From NCBI GenBank assembly GCA_919901705.1, contig CAKKPR010000267.1:1-7586 (forward strand): a stretch of DNA of 7,586 bases, written 5' to 3'. This document shows positions 1 through 5,489 of the stretch, piece after piece. The position numbers and the translations under genes are program-made. The notes under the pieces are model-generated. The model was not told the origin of the DNA, did no database searches, and saw only the letters and a list, made by a program, of their open reading frames with translations. The stretch is from Thermodesulfovibrionales bacterium. GTDB taxonomy: Bacteria; Nitrospirota; Thermodesulfovibrionia; Thermodesulfovibrionales; UBA1546. Within the stretch, counting starts at the first letter, position 1. Each line of letters begins with the position of its first letter.

Positions 1-122
1 AGAGAAGAGGACTGTTGGATAAGGCAATAAAAGAATATCAGATAGCATTAAGACTTAATCCAGAAGATAAGATAACAAGAAATAATCTACATAGAATTCT
101 TCAGATTCAACGAAGTAAGTAG
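1..122 (+). CDS. C-terminal end of a TPR-repeat protein (5' end outside window)
   Basis: An open frame enters from the left edge (first full codon at 3) and stops at TAG 120-122, leaving 39 codons. The visible part reads as the second half of a tetratricopeptide repeat: G-LLDKAIKEYQIALRLNPED, with the family's typical Gly, Ala, Tyr, Ala-Leu and Asn-Pro spacing. A short Arg/Lys/Gln-rich tail with no further repeat follows. TPRs are helical hairpins that mediate protein-protein contacts, so the parent protein is probably a scaffold or assembly factor, but its role cannot be told from this fragment. A strong intrinsic terminator begins four bases after the stop, so this is the last gene of its transcript. 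The TPR call is fairly secure; nothing more specific is supported. Confidence 0.75.
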   Translation, partial: RRGLLDKAIKEYQIALRLNPEDKITRNNLHRILQIQRSK

Positions 123-125
123 GGC

Positions 126-160
126 GGGTGGCAGAACGCATCTCTGCCACCCTTTCTTAT
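126..160 (+). terminator. Rho-independent terminator after the TPR gene
   Basis: There is a perfect 10-bp stem (GGGTGGCAGA at 126-135 pairing with TCTGCCACCC at 143-152) with a 7-nt loop, followed by the T-rich run TTTCTTAT. This is a textbook intrinsic terminator for the plus-strand TPR gene. The hairpin also lies 8 nt beyond the stop codon of the minus-strand gene that converges on it. In that direction the stem is followed by GCCCTACTTA with no T tract, so termination of the minus-strand transcript would be weaker or would need Rho. Confidence 0.88.
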
Positions 161-1198
161 CTAATTGTTGATAATATACGTTGCTGCATTTATCAGTATA
201 GCTGCTGCACTTGCGCTTATATGTTGTCCTGATTGTGCAGTAACCTGATTGATAAACGCCTGCATTATATTGTCCGATGCCTGCACGTTGCCTCTTGCAG
301 CAGCATCTGCTGCATTAAGAACTTTTGAAAGCAAGCTATTTGCTATGCCTGCATTGTCTATCTGACCCGAGGCAAGCATCTGTTGAATCAATGAATTAAG
401 CCCATCTGTTGTTGCAATTACATTGTATGCCGCACTCACAGTTATTGTATTTCCTGCATTATCTGATGCTGTTACAGTGTAGGTAAGGCCAAGACCGTCC
501 CCTCCAGTAAGGCTGGCGTTGCTTGTGGCAACACCTGACAGTGCGTCTGTTACAGTATAGCTTGCAGTTGGCGCTAAACCAAGTGCATAGGTTGCCCCGT
601 TAGAAACTCCGCTTATGGTGATTACAGGATATGTTTTGTCAATATTCAATGTTACAAAAGTACTCGCACTGTTCCCAGCTTTATCAACTGCTGTGCCTGT
701 AATAATCTGTCCCGTACCTTCGGTTGTAACTGTTATTGGAGATGGGCAAGAGGCTATACCTGATCCGGCATCATCACATGTAAAGCGCACTGTTACATCT
801 GTATTGTTCCAGCCGTTTGTATTGGGAGCAGGAATTGCCGACACTGTCACCACAGGCGGAACAGTGTCACCACATGTCCCGGTTATTTGAATAGGGCTCC
901 ATCTGTTAGTATTTGTTCCGTCTCCTAATTGACCAGCCCAGTTATACCCCCAGGCCCATAAGGTGCCGTCTGATTTCAGGGCTATGATATGCAAGACTCC
1001 TGCTGAAATTGAAGCCCAACAAGCATTATGGGTTACTGTCTGCTGGGGAATAGCTGCTTCTGAAGGCAAGGCAACAAACATAGCAGCAAAACAAAAAAGC
1101 AGTAAAGACAATAGTCGCAAGCTCCACGCTCCAAGTTTCATTAACGAAAAGTTTCGGATAGCAGAAAACAATCTCATCAAATTACGTAACTTTTTCAT
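161..1198 (-). CDS. Secreted RCC1/Ig-like repeat surface protein
   Basis: This is a 345-residue predicted exported protein. The start at 1198 is supported by AAGGAAGG six bases upstream. Residues 1-49 form a long signal peptide: a basic start, the hydrophobic core LLSLLLFCFAAMFVAL, and probable cleavage near SEAA. Residues about 62-107 match one RCC1 blade (SAG..H..ALKSDGTLWAWG then GQLGDGT). Residues about 112-189 resemble a bacterial Ig-like domain ending DKAGN...LNIDKT, with Cys141 and Cys151 placed to form a disulfide. Residues 190-260 look like a second, more divergent Ig-like unit. Residues about 264-345 form an Ala/Asn-rich helical domain with GNVQAS...AFINQV.AQSG.HIS, resembling a C-terminal domain seen on many secreted bacterial proteins (FIMAH-type, from memory). 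The likely role is extracellular or cell-surface binding or adhesion; no enzyme motif is visible. A single RCC1 blade is odd because the family normally makes a seven-bladed propeller. Domain calls are reasonably firm; function is unknown. Confidence 0.82.
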   Translation of the reverse strand: MKKLRNLMRLFSAIRNFSLMKLGAWSLRLLSLLLFCFAAMFVALPSEAAIPQQTVTHNACWASISAGVLHIIALKSDGTLWAWGYNWAGQLGDGTNTNRWSPIQITGTCGDTVPPVVTVSAIPAPNTNGWNNTDVTVRFTCDDAGSGIASCPSPITVTTEGTGQIITGTAVDKAGNSASTFVTLNIDKTYPVITISGVSNGATYALGLAPTASYTVTDALSGVATSNASLTGGDGLGLTYTVTASDNAGNTITVSAAYNVIATTDGLNSLIQQMLASGQIDNAGIANSLLSKVLNAADAAARGNVQASDNIMQAFINQVTAQSGQHISASAAAILINAATYIINN

Positions 1199-1303
1199 GT
1201 TAATCCTTCCTTTGATTTTTTACAGGCTTTCTCCCCCTTCTTAGAAGAATGTGCTGCTTTATAGCATTCGGGAAATCCTTGTGTTAAGGAAAATCTGAGT
1301 TCT
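1199..1303 (-). other. Approximately 100-nt 5' leader of the secreted-protein gene, possibly structured
   Basis: Between the predicted transcription start and the ATG the minus strand carries a small hairpin (TCCTT/AAGGA at 1276-1290, loop of 5), then a second pairing element (GAATG near 1271-1267 with CATTC near 1253-1249). After these comes a G-run and GAGAAAGCC just before the ribosome binding site. The leader is long enough to hold a regulatory RNA. The GGGGGAGAAAGCC stretch is reminiscent of the GGGACGCAAAGCC part of GEMM (c-di-GMP-I) riboswitches, but the second half of that motif is absent. I therefore annotate only an unexplained leader. Confidence 0.25.
1205..1212 (-). promoter_or_regulatory. 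Ribosome binding site of the secreted RCC1/Ig-like gene
   Basis: AAGGAAGG on the minus strand lies six bases before the ATG at 1198. It is the clearest Shine-Dalgarno sequence in the window. It favours this start over the downstream Met codons 8 and 20, which would shorten the signal peptide. Confidence 0.75.
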
Positions 1304-1309
1304 GCAGAA

Positions 1310-1338
1310 ATTAAACGGCTAAAAATAGAGAATAACAA
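1310..1338 (-). promoter_or_regulatory. Predicted sigma70-type promoter of the secreted RCC1/Ig-like gene
   Basis: On the minus strand, TTGTTA (1338-1333, 4 of 6 matches to TTGACA) is followed by a 17-bp spacer and TTTAAT (1315-1310, 5 of 6 matches to TATAAT). Transcription would start near 1303, giving a leader of about 105 nt before the ATG at 1198. The region is AT-rich, so a chance match is possible. Confidence 0.5.
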
Positions 1339-1353
1339 TTTCTATGCTTATTT

Positions 1354-1381
1354 CCTGCTATGGCTTGCCTGCCATGGCTTT
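1354..1381 (+). repeat. 14-bp imperfect tandem repeat in the divergent promoter region
   Basis: CCTGCTATGGCTTG (1354-1367) is followed directly by CCTGCCATGGCTTT (1368-1381), with two mismatches in 14. The pair lies just upstream of the predicted -35 boxes of both divergent genes (1338 for the minus gene, 1384 for secA). It could be a two-site operator, but no regulator is identified. Confidence 0.45.
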
Positions 1382-1383
1382 CC

Positions 1384-1412
1384 TTGAAATATTAGGTCAT
1401 TTAATTTAGTAT
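1384..1412 (+). promoter_or_regulatory. Predicted sigma70-type promoter of secA
   Basis: TTGAAA (1384-1389, 5 of 6 matches to the -35 consensus) is followed by a 17-bp spacer and TAGTAT (1407-1412, 4 of 6 to the -10 consensus). An overlapping TATAAA at 1410-1415 would need a 20-bp spacer. If the first pairing is right, transcription starts at about 1418-1420, essentially at the secA GTG start, giving a leaderless or near-leaderless mRNA. This agrees with the lack of a Shine-Dalgarno sequence there. Confidence 0.4.
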
Positions 1413-1417
1413 AAACA

Positions 1418-4033
1418 GTGGTCAGCGGTATACTTAAAAAATTATTCGGCACAAAGAATGAAAGGGAGATAAAGCGCCTGTGGCCTCTTGTCGAGCGGAT
1501 AAACTCACTCGAACCGCAGATAGTTGCCCTGACCGACAGTCAGCTGAAAGACAAAACTACGGAGTTCAAAAAAAGGCTTGAACTCGGCGAAACACTCGCT
1601 GACATCCTGCCTGAGGCCTTTGCAGTTGTCCGTGAGGTCTCAAAGAGGACCTTGAAGATGCGCCACTTTGATGTCCAGCTTCTCGGCGGCTTAGCGCTTC
1701 ATGAAGGTAAAATCGCAGAGATGAAAACAGGCGAAGGTAAAACACTTGTTGCTACCCTGCCTGTGTATCTCAATGCGCTTGAAGGCACGGGCGTTCATAT
1801 AGTCACTGTAAATGATTACCTTGCAAGAAGGGACGCTCACTGGATGAGTCCCATCTATAATTTTCTCGGCCTCAGCGTCGGTGTTATCCTTCACGGGCTC
1901 ACAGATGAACAGAGACAGGCTTCTTACAACTCTGATATAACATACGGCACAAACAATGAATTCGGTTTTGATTATCTCAGGGACAACATGAAATATGATA
2001 TAACCCAGTATGTCCAGAGAGAGCTTAATTATGCAATAGTTGACGAGGTGGACAGCATTCTCGTTGACGAGGCAAGAACTCCGCTTATAATCTCAGGGCC
2101 CTCGGAAGAATCTACGGACAAGTACTATAAGATAGACAAGATAGTGCCAAGGCTTCAAAAAGATATTGACTACGCAATTGATGAAAAGGCAAAGACTGTA
2201 ATCCTGACGGATGAAGGCAATATAAAGGCTGAAAAACTGCTCGGCGCAGGCAATTTGTATGACCCGGCCAACATTGAGCTTGTGCATCATGTGCTTCAGG
2301 GACTTAAGGCGCATACCCTTTTCAAGAGGGATGTTGATTATATTCTCAAGGACGGCGAGGTAATCATTGTTGATGAGTTCACAGGAAGGCTGATGCCCGG
2401 CAGGCGCTGGTCTGACGGCCTGCATCAGGCAGTAGAGGCCAAGGAAGACGTAAAGATAGAGAGTGAAAACCAGACTCTTGCCACTATCACATTTCAGAAC
2501 TACTTCAGGATGTATAACAAACTCGCAGGAATGACAGGAACCGCTGACACAGAGGCCGAAGAATTCGGAAAAATATACAATCTTGATGTGCTTGTAATGC
2601 CTACAAATAAACCGATGATAAGGATTGATTCTCCTGACATGATATATAAAACGGAAAATGGCAAATTTAACGCAGTAATCAGGGAGATAGAAGAGCTTCA
2701 TAAAAAGGGGCAGCCGGTCCTTGTCGGAACTATATCTATAGAAAAATCAGAGGTGCTGAGCCATCTGCTGAAGAAAAAAGGCATACCCCACTCTGTCCTT
2801 AATGCAAAATACCACGAAAAAGAGGCGGAGATAATAGCACAGGCAGGCAGAAACGGAGCTGTGACAATAGCAACGAATATGGCGGGAAGAGGCACAGACA
2901 TAGTCCTCGGGGGCAATATCGAAGGGCTCGCAAGAGAAATCTTAATAGACAAAAAAGACTATTCTGAAGAAGATTACAGGCAGACTTTTTTAAAGGCAGA
3001 GAAAATATGCATTGAAGACAAGGATAAGGTTGTGAACGCCGGAGGCCTGCATATCCTCGGTACAGAAAGGCATGAAGCAAGAAGGATTGACAATCAGCTG
3101 AGGGGACGCTCAGGCAGGCAGGGAGATCCGGGCTCTTCAAGGTTTTACTTATCGCTGGAAGACGACCTTATGAGGGTCTTTGGTTCTGACAGGATCTCAG
3201 GGATTATGGACAGGCTGGGCATGGATGAAGATATGCCGATAGAGAACAAACTCGTGTCAAGGGCAATAGAGAATGCGCAGAAAAGGGTCGAGGCCCACAA
3301 CTTTGACATAAGAAAACATTTGCTTGAATATGACGACGTTATGAATAAACAGAGGGTGGAGATATATTCATTCAGACGGGAAATCCTGCAGGGCGAAGAG
3401 TTAAAAGACAGGATATTCTCCATGATCGAAGATACTGTTGACGAGCTTCTTTCTATATATTGCCCTGATGAAAAACATCCTGAAGAGTGGGACATGAAGG
3501 GCCTGCGCGATGCTGCCTACGGTATATTTTCCATAACTTATTCCTCAACCCCTAAATCCATGGAAGAGGCAAGAGAATCTCTTATGTCTGCAATAAAAGA
3601 AGCATATGATAAAAAAGAAGCTGAGATCGGCAGCGACATGGCGAGATATATAGAAAAGATGATCATGCTTCAGGTGGTTGACACACAATGGAAAGATCAT
3701 CTGCTTGGTATGGACCATCTTAAAGAAGGCATTGGCCTCAGGGGTTACGGCCAGAGGGATCCCCTCACTGAATATAAGAAAGAGGCATTTGATGTCTTTG
3801 CTGAAATGACAGACAGGATTTCTATCGAGGTATTGAGCAGAATCTTCAAAATTCAGATAAAAAAAGAGGAAGGCTTAAAAGAGATTCCCAAAAAGCAGAA
3901 ATTGAACTATAATAAGATCGGCAGTCCTGAAGGCCAGCAGACGGTCCATAAAGGGAAAAAGGTTGGAAGGAACGACCCATGCCCATGCGGAAGCGGTAAA
4001 AAATACAAAAAATGTTGCGGTGTGAATGCCTAA
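1418..4033 (+). CDS. secA: Preprotein translocase ATPase SecA
   Basis: SecA is the cytoplasmic motor ATPase that drives unfolded preproteins through the SecYEG channel. The 871 residues are full length for the family. Visible landmarks are Walker A KTGEGKT (103-109), DEVD of Walker B (209-212) in VDEVDSILVDEAR, a preprotein cross-linking region at about 225-370, MTGTA (372-376), and TNMAGRGTDIVLGG and QLRGRSGRQGDPG of the second nucleotide-binding domain (486-499 and 560-572). The helical scaffold and two-helix-finger region with WKDHLLGMDHLKEGI lies at about 758-772. The C-terminal zinc motif CxC-x8-CC is at Cys855, 857, 866 and 867, after a Lys-rich linker; this tail binds SecB and lipid in known SecAs. 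The GTG start is forced: an in-frame TAA lies two codons upstream, and VSGILKKLFGTKNER matches the usual SecA N terminus. No Shine-Dalgarno sequence precedes it. It overlaps the next gene by 8 nt and appears to lead a secA-cyclase-GTPase operon. Confidence 0.98.
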   Translation: MVSGILKKLFGTKNEREIKRLWPLVERINSLEPQIVALTDSQLKDKTTEFKKRLELGETLADILPEAFAVVREVSKRTLKMRHFDVQLLGGLALHEGKIAEMKTGEGKTLVATLPVYLNALEGTGVHIVTVNDYLARRDAHWMSPIYNFLGLSVGVILHGLTDEQRQASYNSDITYGTNNEFGFDYLRDNMKYDITQYVQRELNYAIVDEVDSILVDEARTPLIISGPSEESTDKYYKIDKIVPRLQKDIDYAIDEKAKTVILTDEGNIKAEKLLGAGNLYDPANIELVHHVLQGLKAHTLFKRDVDYILKDGEVIIVDEFTGRLMPGRRWSDGLHQAVEAKEDVKIESENQTLATITFQNYFRMYNKLAGMTGTADTEAEEFGKIYNLDVLVMPTNKPMIRIDSPDMIYKTENGKFNAVIREIEELHKKGQPVLVGTISIEKSEVLSHLLKKKGIPHSVLNAKYHEKEAEIIAQAGRNGAVTIATNMAGRGTDIVLGGNIEGLAREILIDKKDYSEEDYRQTFLKAEKICIEDKDKVVNAGGLHILGTERHEARRIDNQLRGRSGRQGDPGSSRFYLSLEDDLMRVFGSDRISGIMDRLGMDEDMPIENKLVSRAIENAQKRVEAHNFDIRKHLLEYDDVMNKQRVEIYSFRREILQGEELKDRIFSMIEDTVDELLSIYCPDEKHPEEWDMKGLRDAAYGIFSITYSSTPKSMEEARESLMSAIKEAYDKKEAEIGSDMARYIEKMIMLQVVDTQWKDHLLGMDHLKEGIGLRGYGQRDPLTEYKKEAFDVFAEMTDRISIEVLSRIFKIQIKKEEGLKEIPKKQKLNYNKIGSPEGQQTVHKGKKVGRNDPCPCGSGKKYKKCCGVNA
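4026..4033 (+). other. 8-nt secA/cyclase gene overlap (translational coupling)
   Basis: ATGCCTAA contains both the cyclase start codon (4026-4028) and the secA stop (TAA, 4031-4033) in different frames. No good Shine-Dalgarno sequence precedes this ATG (the upstream bases are TTGCGGTGTGA), so the cyclase is probably translated by ribosomes finishing secA. Confidence 0.7.
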
Positions 4034-5420
4034 GATACTTTTAATCGGTTCAGGTATTTTCAGGAAGGACTATGAGGATATCCTTTCCCAGGAGGGGTTC
4101 GAGGTCTCAAGGTTCAGGGCCATTGATAATGCGCTTCCCCGGCTCAATGAAAAGGTAAATATTATCATAGTTGAAAAAGAGCAAAGCAAAAACAGCTTTT
4201 TCAAAGACTTTATTAAAGCATCAGGCAATATACCAAAACTTGTAGTATCCCCGGACTATTCCTTCACGGGGCTTGGTGTATGGCTGAAAAATCCTCTTAC
4301 CTACCCTGTTTACAATCCTTCCCAAAAAGAACTGCTGTATTTTATAAACCGTATTTTGAAAGAAAAAAGCATGCGCATCGAGAACAAAATACTTCAGCAG
4401 GAACTTGATATTGCAAAAAAAGAGATAGAGTTTTTTGAGAAGGTTGCAAAAATATTGACGTCCTCAATGGAGCTCAACCAAATACTTGTTGCAATAATGA
4501 AAAAAACAAAAGAGATGACAAATGCCGAGGCATGGTCTGTGCTCCTTGTTGACGAGGAGACAGGCGAATTAGTCTTTGAGAGGACCGACGGCAAGAAAAA
4601 ACCCAGGATAGAGAAATACAGGCTGAAACTCGGGGAAGGCATTGCAGGCTGGGTTGCACAGGAGGGAGTTCCTGTAATCGTGCCTGATGTATCCCGGGAT
4701 GAAAGGTTCAGTTCCAAGGTGGACAGGCAGACGCATTTCAGGACAAAGTCGTTGATGTGTGTGCCGATAAAAAGCAAAGGCCGCGTCATTGGAGTTCTTG
4801 AGGTCGTAAATAAGCTCACAGGCGGGCCGTTCACAAATGAAGACCTCACGCTGCTTATGAGGCTTATCGACCAGGCAGCGCTTGCAATCGAACGGACATC
4901 GCTCTACCAGAAGATGGCAGAACTCGCTGTCACGGATGACCTTACAAAGCTGTTTAATACAAGGTACCTGAACAGGACCATCGAGATGGAGATCCAGCGC
5001 TCAAACAGATACCACACATCAATATCCCTCATCTTTATTGACATTGACCATTTTAAAAATATAAATGACAACCACGGACATCTGGTAGGCAGCAAGACGC
5101 TTGTCGAGATGGGCCAGTTGATCATCAAGAGCCTGCGTGCTATAGACATTGTTGCCAGATACGGAGGCGATGAATTTGTGGTTGTCCTGCCGCAGACAAC
5201 TCCCAGGGCAGCTGCTCTGATAGCAGAGAGAATAAGAGCAGCAGTCGAACATAATGTATTCCTCAAAAAAGAGGGCTATGGATTTAAGGTAACTGCAAGC
5301 TTTGGAGTTGCATCTTATCCTGAGAACGCAAAGACCAAAGAGGAGCTTCTTCGCCTGGCAGATGAAGCTATGTACAGAGTTAAAAATACCACCAGAAACG
5401 GAGTATATGTTATAGCGTGA
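4026..5420 (+). CDS. Diguanylate cyclase with pseudo-receiver, GAF and GGDEF domains
   Basis: This is a cytoplasmic enzyme predicted to make cyclic di-GMP from two GTP (464 aa, no membrane segment). Residues 1-112 resemble a response-regulator receiver: beta strand KILLIG, then NIIIVE, then YPVYNPSQKELLYFINRIL at the position of the usual KPF..EEL helix. The acidic pair after strand 1, the phospho-acceptor Asp (Glu50 here) and the Lys of strand 5 (Tyr93 here) are all missing, so it is probably not phosphorylated. A short coiled coil (about 112-145) leads to a GAF domain (about 147-290) containing LGEGIAGWVA and NKLTGGPFTNED, which resembles the NK-F-ED signature of ligand-binding GAFs. The GGDEF domain (about 300-464) has DIDHFK (339-344), RAID at 371-374 as an intact product-inhibition site, and GGDEF at 380-384. 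The ATG lies inside the last codons of secA, suggesting translational coupling. No EAL domain is present. Confidence 0.93.
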   Translation: MPKILLIGSGIFRKDYEDILSQEGFEVSRFRAIDNALPRLNEKVNIIIVEKEQSKNSFFKDFIKASGNIPKLVVSPDYSFTGLGVWLKNPLTYPVYNPSQKELLYFINRILKEKSMRIENKILQQELDIAKKEIEFFEKVAKILTSSMELNQILVAIMKKTKEMTNAEAWSVLLVDEETGELVFERTDGKKKPRIEKYRLKLGEGIAGWVAQEGVPVIVPDVSRDERFSSKVDRQTHFRTKSLMCVPIKSKGRVIGVLEVVNKLTGGPFTNEDLTLLMRLIDQAALAIERTSLYQKMAELAVTDDLTKLFNTRYLNRTIEMEIQRSNRYHTSISLIFIDIDHFKNINDNHGHLVGSKTLVEMGQLIIKSLRAIDIVARYGGDEFVVVLPQTTPRAAALIAERIRAAVEHNVFLKKEGYGFKVTASFGVASYPENAKTKEELLRLADEAMYRVKNTTRNGVYVIA

Positions 5421-5489
5421 TAATAACCAATAACCAAATTACAACAGCAAAAATCAAAATTTGGAACCCTGTGTCCTGAATTTAAAACT

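Noticed and set aside
615..890. Plus-strand open frame opposite the secreted-protein gene
   Set aside because: It is antisense to the Ig-like domain coding sequence, with no domain, no signal and no ribosome binding site. It is explained as a shadow frame.
1199..1303. A genuine c-di-GMP-I (GEMM) riboswitch annotation
   Set aside because: Only part of the core resembles the consensus. The conserved ACGCAAAGCC is broken and the second stem is missing, so it is listed only as a weak finding.
1352..1380. Sigma54 (-24/-12) promoter on the minus strand around TGGCAGGCAAGCC
   Set aside because: GG and GC elements are present, but their spacing does not fit the required distance. The sigma70-type match at 1310-1338 is better.
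2093..2701. Long minus-strand open frame (202 codons) inside secA
   Set aside because: It lies fully antisense to a well-conserved secA segment. Its translation is rich in Cys/His/Phe/Tyr with no recognisable domain, and there is no ribosome binding site. It is a shadow of secA codon use.
5434..5464. Inverted repeat CCAAATT/AATTTGG between the cyclase and GTPase genes
   Set aside because: The 7-bp stem is AT-rich with a 17-nt loop and no T tract after it, so it does not look like a terminator. It does not argue against a shared transcript.
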